A stretch of 64,000 nt of DNA from Streptomyces asoensis (GCF_013085465.1 NZ_CP049838.1:6634001-6698000); one strand, 5' to 3'. Positions 44,436-54,696 are shown, counted from the stretch's first letter. The notes: a model not told the origin generated them from the letters alone. A program made the numbers and translations.

Positions 44436-46204
44436 CAAGGCCGACGGTCCCCGACCGGGCCCTCGTGGAACTCGGCCGCACCGAGGGGACCCCCGACACC
44501 CTGGCCCTCCTCGTGCGGGACCAGGACACCCGACGGCTGCTCCTGCTGCGCGCCGTCCTCGACGCGGCCGAGGCGGCTGACCCCGCGCTCTGCTCCCCCG
44601 GCCGAAAGTCCCGGCTGCGCGACGACTGGTCCCTGCTCGCCGAGGCCGACCACCCAAAGCCACCGGGCGCCGCCCATCCCCCGGGCGGCGAGTCCTGGAA
44701 CCCGCGCGGGATGCCGCCCCCCGGGCCCGGCGTGCCCCACCCGTCGTCAGGCGCCGCCCATCCCCCGGGCGGCGAGTCCTGGAGCCCGCGCGGGATGCCG
44801 CCCCCCGGGCCCGGCGTGCCCCACCCGTTGTCAGGCGCTGCCCACCCCCCGGGCGGCGAGTCCTGGAGCCCGCGCGGGATGCCGTACCCGTCGTCGGGCA
44901 CCGCTCACTCACCGGGCGGCGCCCCACAGGACCCGCGCGGGATGTCGTACTCCTCGCTCGGTGCGCCGCATTCCTTACCGGGTACCGTCCAGCCTCCCCC
45001 GCCCCCGCCGGGTGTCGGACTCTCGCCCGCTCGGGACCGGCTCTTCCATCCGTTGACCGGGCCATGGGCCCTGAGCTGTCTGCACGGGCTCGACGGCCGC
45101 GCGGGTCCCCCGGACGAGCCCCGGTCCCGTCGGCTCCGGCAGGACCTCGCGCACTTCAGCGCGATCGCCGCCGTGGCGGCCGCACGCGCCGGGATCCCGT
45201 TCACCGTCCGGCTGACCGCGTACGCCGGAGTGCTCACCCTGCCGTCCCTCGGCTCGCTGCGCACGGCCACCACAGGTGACGTCCCCGTCGACGTCACCCA
45301 CCGCGAAGGGTGCCTGACGGTGCGCCAGCCCGACGCGCCGGACGTCCTCGTGTGTCTGGAGAGCGGGATCGGGGCCTGGTCCGGCGCCCTCGCCTGGACT
45401 CCCGTGCACGCCCTGCCCGGGCTGGCGTCCACCGGCGGCCCCATGCCCCTGGACGACGTGGATCCCTACCGTGTCGCACCCGGCCCCCGCCACCGCACGC
45501 TCGGCGGAGCCGCGACCCTCGACGACGGCGACGGCAAACGCTGGCTCCAGGCCTGGTCGGGCACCGAGGCCGCACTGCGCACCGGCGGCGCGCACCGGGT
45601 GACCGAGGCGGTGGCGCTGCTGCGCTGCCTGGTGCCGCTGGAGCGGCCGCCGGGCGCCGAGGGACGGGACAGTTGCAGCGCGACCCGGCACGAGGCGTTC
45701 GGCGCCCTGCTCTCCAGCACCCCGCAGGACGCCCTGGCATTGGCCGAGACCCTCGTCCACGAACTGCACCACGCCAAACTGGCCGCCCTGGGCGACCTCG
45801 TGACGCTCCATCACGCCGACGCGGAAGCCCGCTACTTCGCCCCCTGGAAGACCGACCCCCGACCGTACGACGGTCTGCTCCAGGGGGTCTACTCGCACCT
45901 GGCCCTCGCGGACTACTTCCAGCGCCGCGCGCTGCGCACCACACCGCCCGACAGCGAGTACGCCTGGTCGCGGCACGCCCGCTACCGCGCCCAGGTCGGA
46001 GCGGCCCTGCCGGGACTCGTCGGCTCGCCCGACCTCACCCGCCGGGGACGCCGGTTCGTCGACGAGATGACAGCCACGTACGAGCGTATGGCCGACCATC
46101 CGGCGCCCCGCAACCACACGGCGCGGGCCCAGGCGTATGTGAAGGCCGCACGCGCTCTGTGGACACAACGTCATGCTCCCGCCGTGCCACGCCCGAAAGA
46201 ATGA
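44432..46204 (+). CDS. HExxH-motif peptide modification protein of the FxSxx-COOH locus
   Basis: 590 residues from the GTG overlapping fxsB. A metalloprotease-like HExxH motif (HELHH, about 444-448) lies in a helical C-terminal half with YFAPWKTDPRP and LALADYFQRR downstream; the family is named for that motif in RiPP loci and could hydrolyse or otherwise modify the peptide. Residues about 79-176 are a Pro/Gly-rich tandem repeat with 84-bp DNA units that interrupt the N-terminal domain. Leu182 is coded by TTA (44975-44977). Confidence 0.88.
   Translation: MTRPTVPDRALVELGRTEGTPDTLALLVRDQDTRRLLLLRAVLDAAEAADPALCSPGRKSRLRDDWSLLAEADHPKPPGAAHPPGGESWNPRGMPPPGPGVPHPSSGAAHPPGGESWSPRGMPPPGPGVPHPLSGAAHPPGGESWSPRGMPYPSSGTAHSPGGAPQDPRGMSYSSLGAPHSLPGTVQPPPPPPGVGLSPARDRLFHPLTGPWALSCLHGLDGRAGPPDEPRSRRLRQDLAHFSAIAAVAAARAGIPFTVRLTAYAGVLTLPSLGSLRTATTGDVPVDVTHREGCLTVRQPDAPDVLVCLESGIGAWSGALAWTPVHALPGLASTGGPMPLDDVDPYRVAPGPRHRTLGGAATLDDGDGKRWLQAWSGTEAALRTGGAHRVTEAVALLRCLVPLERPPGAEGRDSCSATRHEAFGALLSSTPQDALALAETLVHELHHAKLAALGDLVTLHHADAEARYFAPWKTDPRPYDGLLQGVYSHLALADYFQRRALRTTPPDSEYAWSRHARYRAQVGAALPGLVGSPDLTRRGRRFVDEMTATYERMADHPAPRNHTARAQAYVKAARALWTQRHAPAVPRPKE
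44666..44959. repeat. 84-bp coding minisatellite in the HExxH gene
   Basis: Two full 84-bp copies (44666-44749, 44750-44833) are followed by a 63-bp truncated third copy (44834-44896) and a degenerate fourth (44897-44959). All keep the frame and encode GAAHPPGGESW-S/N-PRGMPPPGP-type 28-residue units. The near identity of copies 1 and 2 points to a recent expansion and likely length variation between strains. Confidence 0.9.
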
Positions 46205-46334
46205 GGATGGCCTGCAAGGGGCCGCCCGGTGCGCGAAGATCGTCGAATCGAGGCACGCGTGGATGAAGTCGGCGGACTTACGCACGACGCGCCGAGGTTC
46301 TAGGATTTTGGTACTACGCGCTGGAGGCCGCTGC

Positions 46335-49300
46335 ATGTCTGGAGCTCGTACGCCGGTGGGGGCAACCGGGAGAGGGGCCGCGAGGCAGACGGTCACGATC
46401 CATTTCGCGGGTTTCAACCGGGCCTGGGCGGCCTGGGTCGGGGACCGGCTCGAACGTCGTGGCCTGCGGGTGGTGTACCTGCGCTGGGACTCCCCGGCGG
46501 ACGTCCCCCTGGTGGACCTGTTGCGCGACCTGGAACTCGCCGAGGGCCGCATCCTCATCGTCGTCAGCGAGTGGTACTTCCAGCTCGGTCCCCGGACGCA
46601 GGAGGAGTGGAACGCGGCGCTGCGCGAGGTCGTCGCCCCCGACGCGTCCCGGTTCGCCGCCGTCTCCGTCACCTCGGCGTCCGTGCCCTCCGCGACCGCC
46701 GTCCTCGCCCCGGTCAACCTGACCAACATGGGCGCCGAAGAGGCCGAGCGCCGGCTGCTCGACCGGCTGGACCTGCCGACCGATCCGCTGCCCGAGCCCG
46801 TCGACGCGGCGCGCCGCGGTCCCCGGTTCCCGGCGTCGATGCCCGAGGTCTGGGGCGGGGTGCCCCGCCGCAACACCCGGTTCACCGGCCGCGAGTCGCT
46901 GCTCAACGAGGCCTACCACGTGCTGCGGAACGCGGAGCCCGGCGCGGGTGTGGTCACGTTCCACGGCATGTCGGGCGTCGGCAAGACCCAGCTGTCCGCC
47001 GAGTACGTCTACCGCTTCGGCTCCGAGTACGACGTCGTCTGGTGGGTCAACGCCGAGAAACGCGTGACCTACCGTCGGCTGCTCGCCGAACTCGCCCCGA
47101 AACTCGGCCTCCAGACCGGCCAGGAGTACGGAGAGCGGCTGCGCGCGGTCCGCGACTCGCTGCGCCGCGGCGAACCGTACGGGCGCTGGCTGCTGATCCT
47201 CGACGGCGCGGACGAACCCGACCAGATCTGGGACCTGGTGCCGACCGGCCCCGGCCACGTCATCATCACCTCCCGCAACCCGGAATGGACCGAGCACAAC
47301 AGCAAGCTGCTGGAGGTGCCCGTCTACGCCCGCGACGAGTCGGTGGCGTTCATCCGGCGCCGAGCCCCGCGGCTGACGGAGGTGGAGGCCGACCAGCTCG
47401 CGGACGCGCTGGAGGACCTGCCGCTGCTGCTGGACCAGACGGCGGGCTGGCTGAACGACTCCGACCTCTCGGTGCGCCAGTACATCGCCCTGCTCGACGG
47501 CGGCATCGACAGCGACGTGGTGAAGGTGTCGGCGGACTTCCCGCTCGCCTTCCAGACCGCGTGGTCGATACTGCTGAACAAACTCCGCGACACCGTCCCC
47601 GAGTCGGTCGACCTGCTGCGGCTGTGCACGTTCTTCGCACCGGGCTTCATCCCCGTCCGCCTGCTGCGCGAGATGTCCAGCGAGGCACTGCCCGAACAGC
47701 TCGCCGGACTGCTCAACGACCCGCTGCTGTGGAACAAGGCGATCAACCAGCTCCGCCAGTACTCGGTGGTCCGCCTGGAGTCCCACGAAGCGCTCGGCGA
47801 CGAGGCGGCCGCCTCCGGCGAGTCGCTGTACCTGCACCGCATGGTCCACCAGATCGTGCACAAGGACATGCCGGACACGGACCGCAAGGAGTTCATCGAC
47901 GTCGTACGCCAGGCCCTCGCAGCGGCCGACCCGCGCCGGCCCACCGACCCCGACCTGTGGCCGGGATACGCCCAGATCGTGCCGCATCTGAAGTACGCGG
48001 ACGTGCTCCAGACCCAGGACCCGGCCGTCCAGCGACTGGTCTTCAACTGCCTGCGCTACATGTACTTCTCCGGTGAGTACAACGCCGGCATCAAGCTCGG
48101 CGAGCGCGCGATGGTGGCCTGGCGCGAGCTGCTCGGCCCGACCCACCCCAGGATCTGGGAGCTGAGCTACCACTACACCAACCTGCTGCGCGCCGTCGGC
48201 GACTACGCCGGGACCGAGGCCCTCAGCCGCGCCGCCTCCGAGCACCTGAAGGCGGAGCGCGGACCCCAGGACCTGGAGCATCTGCGGGCCGCCGCCGGTC
48301 TCGCCGCCGACCTGCGCGGCCTCGGCCGCTACGACGAGGCACTGGAACTCTCGCAGTGGGTCCTGGTCGGATACCGCGACCTGCTGGGCGAGCAGGACTC
48401 GCGAAGCCTCAACTCGCTGAACAACCTCGCCGTCTCCCTGCGGCTGCTCGGGCGCTACCAGGAAGCCCTGGACATCGACCGGCAGACCCTGGAGTCCCGG
48501 CGGGTGCTGCTGCGGGCCCGTCATCCGTGGACCCTCGGCTCCGAGATCTACTACGCCATCGACCTGCGGCTCCTCGGCCGCTACGCCGAGGCCGAGTCCA
48601 TCCAGGCGAAGAACGTGCGCGAGAGCCGTCTGGTGATGGGCCGCGACAACCCGCAGACCCTCAGCGCCGAGCACAACCTGGCGCTGTGTCGCTACCGCCT
48701 GGGCGACCGTGACCGCGGCCGGGACCGCGGCATGGACTGGGAGGAGCCCGGGGAGATGCTCTCCAGCGTGCTGGAGCGCGGCGAGCGGGTGCTGGGCGAG
48801 ACGCACCCGCTGACCCTGATCTTCGCGACGGCCCAGAGCTGCTACGCCCGCGAGCACGGCGACATCGACCGGGCCCACGAGCTCAGCGAGGCCGTCGTCG
48901 CACGCTACGAGGTGATGCTCGGCGACGGGCACCCCTTCGTCGCGGGCGCCCGCGCCAACCAGGCGCTGATCCTGCGCAACGTCGGCGAGCGGGAGGCCGG
49001 CCATGTCCTCCTGGAGCAGGCGCTGGCGTCGATGACCGAGGCGGTGGGCGAGAACCACGCCTGGACACTGGGCTGCGCCCTGAACGCCTCGGCCCTGCGC
49101 AACATCGTGGGCGACACCGAGAGCGCCGCCGACCTCAGCCGGGACACGGTGACCCGGGCCATCGAGTCGCTCGGCCGGACCCACCCGCTGACCCTGTCGG
49201 CGCGGATCGCGTACGCGGCGGACCTGCGCGGTCTGCGGGACCGGCGGCAGGCCGAGAAGGTCGAGCAGGAGGCCCTCTCGGACCTCGACGCGACGCTCGG

Positions 49301-49376
49301 CAGCAAGCACCCGCACACCGTCTCGGCCCGCTCCCGCAACCGCCCCTACTGGGACTTCGAACCCCAGGTCATCTGA
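46335..49376 (+). CDS. fxsT: TIR / NB-ARC / tetratricopeptide protein of the FxSxx-COOH locus (FxsT type)
   Basis: 1013 residues. TIR-like domain (about 17-145) with the glutamate of SEWYFQLGPRTQEEW (Glu91) at the place of the catalytic residue of TIR NADases; STAND NTPase (about 180-490) with P-loop GMSGVGKT, Walker B LLILDGAD and ITSRNPEW; then TPR repeats (about 590-990; RYDEALELSQWVLVGYR, RYQEALDIDRQTLESRR). A sensor-oligomer-effector layout as in innate-immune STAND proteins. ATG at 46335 with GGAGG; the upstream frame lacks support. Confidence 0.9.
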   Translation: MSGARTPVGATGRGAARQTVTIHFAGFNRAWAAWVGDRLERRGLRVVYLRWDSPADVPLVDLLRDLELAEGRILIVVSEWYFQLGPRTQEEWNAALREVVAPDASRFAAVSVTSASVPSATAVLAPVNLTNMGAEEAERRLLDRLDLPTDPLPEPVDAARRGPRFPASMPEVWGGVPRRNTRFTGRESLLNEAYHVLRNAEPGAGVVTFHGMSGVGKTQLSAEYVYRFGSEYDVVWWVNAEKRVTYRRLLAELAPKLGLQTGQEYGERLRAVRDSLRRGEPYGRWLLILDGADEPDQIWDLVPTGPGHVIITSRNPEWTEHNSKLLEVPVYARDESVAFIRRRAPRLTEVEADQLADALEDLPLLLDQTAGWLNDSDLSVRQYIALLDGGIDSDVVKVSADFPLAFQTAWSILLNKLRDTVPESVDLLRLCTFFAPGFIPVRLLREMSSEALPEQLAGLLNDPLLWNKAINQLRQYSVVRLESHEALGDEAAASGESLYLHRMVHQIVHKDMPDTDRKEFIDVVRQALAAADPRRPTDPDLWPGYAQIVPHLKYADVLQTQDPAVQRLVFNCLRYMYFSGEYNAGIKLGERAMVAWRELLGPTHPRIWELSYHYTNLLRAVGDYAGTEALSRAASEHLKAERGPQDLEHLRAAAGLAADLRGLGRYDEALELSQWVLVGYRDLLGEQDSRSLNSLNNLAVSLRLLGRYQEALDIDRQTLESRRVLLRARHPWTLGSEIYYAIDLRLLGRYAEAESIQAKNVRESRLVMGRDNPQTLSAEHNLALCRYRLGDRDRGRDRGMDWEEPGEMLSSVLERGERVLGETHPLTLIFATAQSCYAREHGDIDRAHELSEAVVARYEVMLGDGHPFVAGARANQALILRNVGEREAGHVLLEQALASMTEAVGENHAWTLGCALNASALRNIVGDTESAADLSRDTVTRAIESLGRTHPLTLSARIAYAADLRGLRDRRQAEKVEQEALSDLDATLGSKHPHTVSARSRNRPYWDFEPQVI

Positions 49377-49399
49377 CGCCCGGCCGGCCCGAGCACGCC

Positions 49400-49441
49400 G
49401 AAGGGCCCGGCCCCCGGAAACCTCCGGGGGCCGGGCCCTTC
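49400..49441. terminator. Terminator between island and kgd
   Basis: Perfect 18-bp arms (49400-49417 and 49424-49441) with a 6-base loop; closes the island and the convergent kgd transcript. Confidence 0.95.
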
Positions 49442-49468
49442 GCCCGTGACGGGCGTGGTGGGTGAGGA

Positions 49469-52400
49469 CTACGCCTCGAACACCTCACGCACCAGCTGCT
49501 CCTGCTCCGCCTGGTGTCGCTTGGCGGAGCCGACCGCCGGGGACGAGCCGTGCGGGCGCGAGATGCGGCGCAGGCGCTCGCCGTGCGGCACGTCCGCGCC
49601 GACCGCGAGGTCCAGGTGGTCGATCAGGTTCAGGGCGATGAACGGCCAGGCGCCCTGGTTGGCCGGCTCCTCCTGGGTCCAGAGGTACTTCTCGGCGTTG
49701 GGGTACTTGTTGACCTCCGCCTGGACCTCGGCACCCGGGAGCGGGTACAGCCGCTCGAGGCGGATGATCGCCGTGTCCGTGACGCCGCGCTTCTGACGCT
49801 CGGCCTCCAGGTCGTAGTAGACCTTGCCGGCGCAGAAGACGACCTTCTTCACGGCCGCCGGGTCGGTGATCGTCGTGTCGCCGATGACCGGGCGGAACTG
49901 GCCGCTCGTGAACTCCTCCGCCTTCGACGCGGCGGCCTTGAGGCGCAGCATCGACTTCGGGGTGAAGACGACCAGCGGCTTGTGGTGCGGGTTGTGCACC
50001 TGCCACCGCAGGAGGTGGAAGTAGTTCGACGGGAGCGTGGGCATCGCGACCGTCATGTTGTTCTGGGCGCAGAGCTGGAGGAAGCGCTCGACACGGGCCG
50101 AGGAGTGGTCCGGGCCCTGGCCCTCGTAGCCGTGGGGGAGGAGGAGCGTGACACCGCTCGTCTGACCCCACTTCTGCTCGGCCGCCGAGATGTACTCGTC
50201 GACCACGGTCTGCGCGCCGTTGACGAAGTCGCCGAACTGCGCCTCCCACATCACGAGCGCGTCGGGGCGGGCCAGCGAGTAGCCGTACTCGAAGCCCATC
50301 ACCGCGTACTCGGAGAGGAGGGAGTTGTAGACGTTGTAGCGCGCCTGCTCGTCGTTGAGGTACTGGAGCGGGGTGTGCTCCTCACCCGTCTCGCGGTCGA
50401 TGAGCACCGCGTGGCGCTGGCCGAAGGTGCCGCGCTGCGAGTCCTGGCCGGACAGCCGGACCGGGGTGCCCTCCAGGAGGAGGGAGCCGACGGCCAGCGT
50501 CTCGCCCATGCCCCAGTCGATCGTGCCGTCCTCGACCATCGACGCTCGGCGCTGGAGCTGCGGCAGCAGACGCGGGTGGACGTGGAAGTAGTCGGGGATG
50601 TTGACCTGGGACTCGGCGATGCGCTTGACGACCTCCGCGGAGACGGCCGTGTTCACCGCGACCGGGAAGTTGTCCTGCGGCTCGTGGGCGTCGCCGGCGG
50701 CGGGCTGCGCGGTGGCCTCGCGGACCTCCGTGAAGACCTTCTCCAGCTGGCCCTGGTAGTCCTGGAGCGCCTGCTCGGCCTCTTCCAGGGTGATGTCGCC
50801 GCGACCGATGAGGGACTCGGTGTACAGCTTGCGCACCGAGCGCTTCTTGTCGATCAGGTCGTACATCAGCGGCTGGGTGAAGGCCGGGTTGTCCGACTCG
50901 TTGTGACCGCGGCGGCGGTAGCAGATGAGGTCGATCACCACGTCCTTGTTGAACGCCTGGCGGAACTCGAAGGCCAGCCGCGCGACGCGGACCACGGCCT
51001 CCGGGTCGTCGCCGTTCACGTGGAAGATCGGGGCCTCGATCATGCGCGCCACGTCCGTGGCGTACATCGACGAGCGCGAGGACTCCGGGGCGGCGGTGAA
51101 GCCGACCTGGTTGTTGATGACGATGTGGACCGTGCCGCCCGTGCGGTAACCGCGCAGCTGCGACATGTTCAGGGTCTCGGCCACCACGCCCTGGCCCGCG
51201 AAGGCCGCGTCGCCGTGCAGGGCGACCGGCAGGACGGTGAAGTCCGTGCCGCCCTTGTTGATGATGTCCTGCTTGGCGCGGCTGATGCCCTCGATGATCG
51301 GGTCGACCGTCTCCAGGTGGGACGGGTTCGCGGCCAGCGAGACCTTGATCTGCTCGCCGTCCAGGCCCGTGAAGGTCCCCTCGGCGCCCAGGTGGTACTT
51401 CACGTCGCCGGAGCCGTGCATCGACTTCGGGTCGAGGTTGCCCTCGAACTCACGGAAGATCTGCGCGTACGACTTGCCGACGATGTTCGCGAGGACGTTC
51501 AGGCGGCCGCGGTGGGCCATGCCGATGACGACCTCGTCCAGCCGCGACTCGGCCGCGCTGTCCAGCACCGCGTCGAGCAGCGGGATGACGGACTCGCCGC
51601 CCTCCAGGGAGAAGCGCTTCTGGCCGACGTACTTCGTCTGGAGGAAGGTCTCGAAGGCCTCCGCCGCGTTCAGCCGGCGCAGGATGCGCAGTTGCTCCTC
51701 GCGCTCCGGCTTGCTGTGCGCGCGCTCGATGCGGTCCTGGATCCAGCGGCGCTGCTTCGGGTCCTGGATGTGCATGAACTCGACGCCGGTGGTGCGGCAG
51801 TACGAGTCGCGCAGCACGCCCAGGATGTCGCGCAGCTTCATCAGGGACTTGCCCGCGAAGCCGCCGACCGCGAACTCGCGCTCCAGGTCCCACAGGGTGA
51901 GGCCGTGCTCGGTGATGTCCAGGTCGGGGTGCTTGCGCTGGCGGTACTCCAGCGGGTCGGTGTCGGCCATGACATGGCCGCGGACCCGGTAGGAGTGGAT
52001 CAGCTCGAAGACCCGGGCGGCCTTGGTGACGTCGTCGTCGTGGCTGGCGTCGATGTCCTTGAGCCAGCGGACCGGCTCGTAGGGGATGCGCAGCGCCTCG
52101 AAGATCTCGTCGTAGAAGCCGTTCTCCCCGAGGAGGAAGTTGGCGACGACGCGGAGGAACTCGCCGGAGGCGGCGCCCTGGATGACCCGGTGGTCGTAGG
52201 TCGACGTGAGCGTCATGACCTTCGAGATGCCGAGCTTGTTCAGGGTGTCCTGGCTGGTGCCCTGGAACTCCGCCGGGTAGTCCATCGAGCCGACGCCCAT
52301 GATGACCGACTGGCCGGGCATCAGACGCGGCACCGAGTGGACGGTGCCGAGGCCGCCGGGGTTGGTCAGGGAGACCGTCACGCCGGTGAAGTCGTCCATC

Positions 52401-53290
52401 GTCAGCTTGCCGTCGCGGGCGCGGCGGACGATGTCCTCGTAGGCCTGCCAGAACTCGAAGAAGTTCAGCGTCTCGGCCTTCTTGATGCCGGCGACGACGA
52501 GCTGGCGGTCGCCGTTGGGCTTCACCAGGTCGATGGCCAGGCCGAAGTTGACGTGCGGCGGCTTGACGAGGGTGGGCTTCCCGTCCTTCTCCGCGTAGTG
52601 CCAGTTCATCGACGGCATGGCCTTGATGGCCTGCACCATCGCGAAGCCGATCAGGTGCGTGAAGGAGATCTTCCCGCCCCGGGCGCGCTTGAGGTGGTTG
52701 TTGATGACGATGCGGTTGTCGAACAGCAGCTTCACCGGGACCGCGCGCACGGACGTGGCCGTGGGCAGCTCCAGCGAGGCGTTCATGTTCTTGGCGACCG
52801 CGGCGGCGGGGCCGCGCAGCGTCACGAACTCCGGACCCGGCGCGGCCGAGGCGGCGGCGGGCGCGGGCTGCGCGGCGGCCGGCTTGGCGGCCGGGGCCGC
52901 CTTCACCGGAGCCGGAGCAGCGGCAGCGGCAGGTGCGGCGGCCGCTGGCTTCGGGGCGGCGGCCGGCGCGGGAGTCGGCGCGGCGGGTGCCGGAGCAGCG
53001 GGCGCCGCCTGGGCCGGTGCGGCCGGTGCGGCGGGTGCTGGGGGCGTGGTGGTCGCTGCGGCCCCCGCGGCCGCAGTACCCGCCGGAGCCGAGGGAGTGG
53101 CGGCCCCCGGCTTGTAGTCGGCGAAGAAGTCCCACCAGGCACGGTCTACCGAGTTCGGGTCCTGGAGGTACTGCTGATAGATCTCATCGACGAGCCACTC
53201 GTTCGGCCCGAACGCGGCAGCGGGATTCTTGCCCGCTTGGTCTGCGTCGGTCGAGATGCTCGATGCGTTACTGGGGGACTGTGGCGACAC
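49469..53290 (-). CDS. kgd: Multifunctional 2-oxoglutarate metabolism enzyme (decarboxylase/dehydrogenase E1 plus E2)
   Basis: 1273 residues from GTG 53290. An N-terminal E1-binding segment ([30 protein letters not shown]), an Ala/Pro-rich linker (about 65-165) instead of a lipoyl domain, a dihydrolipoyl succinyltransferase-like domain with the catalytic His in [15 protein letters not shown], then the thiamine-diphosphate E1 of the 2-oxoglutarate dehydrogenase type ([25 protein letters not shown]). Same design as mycobacterial Kgd and corynebacterial OdhA; supports the TCA cycle, with control by the GarA-type protein elsewhere. The longer frame upstream has no starts in family position. Confidence 0.96.
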   Translation of the reverse strand: MSPQSPSNASSISTDADQAGKNPAAAFGPNEWLVDEIYQQYLQDPNSVDRAWWDFFADYKPGAATPSAPAGTAAAGAAATTTPPAPAAPAAPAQAAPAAPAPAAPTPAPAAAPKPAAAAPAAAAAPAPVKAAPAAKPAAAQPAPAAASAAPGPEFVTLRGPAAAVAKNMNASLELPTATSVRAVPVKLLFDNRIVINNHLKRARGGKISFTHLIGFAMVQAIKAMPSMNWHYAEKDGKPTLVKPPHVNFGLAIDLVKPNGDRQLVVAGIKKAETLNFFEFWQAYEDIVRRARDGKLTMDDFTGVTVSLTNPGGLGTVHSVPRLMPGQSVIMGVGSMDYPAEFQGTSQDTLNKLGISKVMTLTSTYDHRVIQGAASGEFLRVVANFLLGENGFYDEIFEALRIPYEPVRWLKDIDASHDDDVTKAARVFELIHSYRVRGHVMADTDPLEYRQRKHPDLDITEHGLTLWDLEREFAVGGFAGKSLMKLRDILGVLRDSYCRTTGVEFMHIQDPKQRRWIQDRIERAHSKPEREEQLRILRRLNAAEAFETFLQTKYVGQKRFSLEGGESVIPLLDAVLDSAAESRLDEVVIGMAHRGRLNVLANIVGKSYAQIFREFEGNLDPKSMHGSGDVKYHLGAEGTFTGLDGEQIKVSLAANPSHLETVDPIIEGISRAKQDIINKGGTDFTVLPVALHGDAAFAGQGVVAETLNMSQLRGYRTGGTVHIVINNQVGFTAAPESSRSSMYATDVARMIEAPIFHVNGDDPEAVVRVARLAFEFRQAFNKDVVIDLICYRRRGHNESDNPAFTQPLMYDLIDKKRSVRKLYTESLIGRGDITLEEAEQALQDYQGQLEKVFTEVREATAQPAAGDAHEPQDNFPVAVNTAVSAEVVKRIAESQVNIPDYFHVHPRLLPQLQRRASMVEDGTIDWGMGETLAVGSLLLEGTPVRLSGQDSQRGTFGQRHAVLIDRETGEEHTPLQYLNDEQARYNVYNSLLSEYAVMGFEYGYSLARPDALVMWEAQFGDFVNGAQTVVDEYISAAEQKWGQTSGVTLLLPHGYEGQGPDHSSARVERFLQLCAQNNMTVAMPTLPSNYFHLLRWQVHNPHHKPLVVFTPKSMLRLKAAASKAEEFTSGQFRPVIGDTTITDPAAVKKVVFCAGKVYYDLEAERQKRGVTDTAIIRLERLYPLPGAEVQAEVNKYPNAEKYLWTQEEPANQGAWPFIALNLIDHLDLAVGADVPHGERLRRISRPHGSSPAVGSAKRHQAEQEQLVREVFEA

Positions 53291-53592
53291 GGCGGCAACC
53301 GCCCTCTTCCGCTTCACAAGGTGATGGACAGCGGGAATAAAGGCTACGCCCCCTGGAGGGGGAAGGTCAGGCCGGGCCGGTGCATCGTCGCGTAAGTCAC
53401 ATCGGAAAGCGCGTTTCGCGGCTGTAAATGGCGGGAAACAAGCGCGGTTGCGCGTCAAAAGGGGTGCGTTGATGCAGGTCGCGCACGCTGAGCGTGCGGA
53501 CCCGTGCCGACCTGGGACGGTCCGCTGCCTGATCACACGTGTCCGGCTGCGCGAACGTCGGTGGATCTTGTGGCTCCGGTTCGAACTTTACG
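53291..53592. other. Intergenic region between kgd and the histidine kinase gene
   Basis: 302 bases, with the kgd promoter. No hairpin or repeat stands out; an AT-rich patch near 53401-53460 is the best promoter candidate by composition only. Confidence 0.45.
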
Positions 53593-54696
53593 TCAACTTG
53601 GGACGGAAGACTCTCCCGGAAGAGTGACAAGAATCCGGCAGCCCCGCTCGGATTCAGCCACTCCGATCCGGCCGCCGTGAAGATCGACCGCCCAGCGGGC
53701 GATCGCCAGCCCCAGCCCCGTACCGCCGTCGCTGCCCGGTCCGTGCGGCCGGCGGACGGCTCCCCGGTTGAACCGCTCGAACACACGGCGCCACTCCGAG
53801 CGCGGAATGCCGGGCCCCTCGTCCAGGACCTCGAGCTCCAGCGACTCCGGCAGCGGCCCGCGCCGCGCCTTCACCGTCACCCGTCCGTGCGCGGGGCTGT
53901 GCTTGACCGCGTTGTCGATCAGGTTCGCGACGACCTGGTGGATCCGCTCCGGGTCCGCGTGTGCGGTCAGCTCCGGCGGGGACACGTCGAGGTGCAGATG
54001 GACGTCGGTGCGCGTGTGGTTGCCGCCCGAGCCCATCGTGGCGCGCGCCGAGGCGACCATGTTGGCCTCCTTCAGCACGCCGGACAGGTACGGCCACACC
54101 TCGAAGCGCCGCTTGCGCAGCGGGACGACGCCGTTGTCGAGGCGGGACAGGTCCAGCAGCGTCTCCACCAGCCGCCCGAGCCGCTCCGTCTGCTTCAGGG
54201 CGGTGCGCATCGTCTCGGTGTCCGCCTCGGCGATGCCGTCGACGACGTTCTCCAGGACGGCGCGCAGGCCGGCGATGGGCGTGCGCAGCTCGTGCGAGAC
54301 GTTGGCCACCAGCTCCTTGCGCTGCCGGTCCTGCGCCTCCAGCTCGTCCGCCATGACGTTGATCGTCTGGGCCAGGTCGCCCAGCTCGTCGCGGCGGTTC
54401 TCGCTCACCCGGCGGGTGTAGTCGCCGTGCGAGATGGACCGGGCCACCGTGTTCATCTCGTCCAGCGGCGCGGTGAGCGAATGCGCCACGAACTGCGTGA
54501 TCAGCAGTGTGGCGATCATCGAGAAGACCGTGATGAAGCGCAGCTCCGTCTTGGTGTGCACCGCGATCACCGACAGGCCGGTGGTGATCAGTACCGAGAC
54601 GACGACCAGCGCACCCAGCTTGGTCTTGATCGAGAACGGCCGTACCCGGCCCCAGGGTTCCCCGGGGCTTCTCGGCCCGTCCGGCCCGGAGCTCAT
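53593..54696 (-). CDS. Sensor histidine kinase with HAMP domain
   Basis: 367 residues, two closely spaced membrane helices (about 28-70) with almost no extracellular loop, HAMP (about 70-125), HisKA with phospho-acceptor in NVSHELRTPI, and HATPase with NLIDNAVKHSP and DEGPGIPRSE. The short sensor suggests membrane or partner sensing. ATGA overlap with the response-regulator gene; forms an OmpR-type pair. Confidence 0.93.
   Translation of the reverse strand: MSSGPDGPRSPGEPWGRVRPFSIKTKLGALVVVSVLITTGLSVIAVHTKTELRFITVFSMIATLLITQFVAHSLTAPLDEMNTVARSISHGDYTRRVSENRRDELGDLAQTINVMADELEAQDRQRKELVANVSHELRTPIAGLRAVLENVVDGIAEADTETMRTALKQTERLGRLVETLLDLSRLDNGVVPLRKRRFEVWPYLSGVLKEANMVASARATMGSGGNHTRTDVHLHLDVSPPELTAHADPERIHQVVANLIDNAVKHSPAHGRVTVKARRGPLPESLELEVLDEGPGIPRSEWRRVFERFNRGAVRRPHGPGSDGGTGLGLAIARWAVDLHGGRIGVAESERGCRILVTLPGESSVPS

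Noticed and set aside
44666..44959. Possible CRISPR-like array
   Set aside because: Repeats are contiguous, in frame and without unique spacers; it is a coding minisatellite.
39927..45065. Open frame of 1712 codons on the minus strand across the vWA-RiPP genes
   Set aside because: Antisense shadow of high-GC codon bias: the plus-strand genes have recognisable domains and ribosome-binding sites, the minus frame has none and is Arg/Gly/Ala-rich.
46314..49316. 1000-codon minus-strand frame opposite the TIR/STAND gene
   Set aside because: Same antisense effect; repetitive Val/Gly/Arg translation and no start signal.
49514..53395. 1293-codon plus-strand frame opposite kgd
   Set aside because: Mirror of the kgd reading frame; low-complexity translation without domains.
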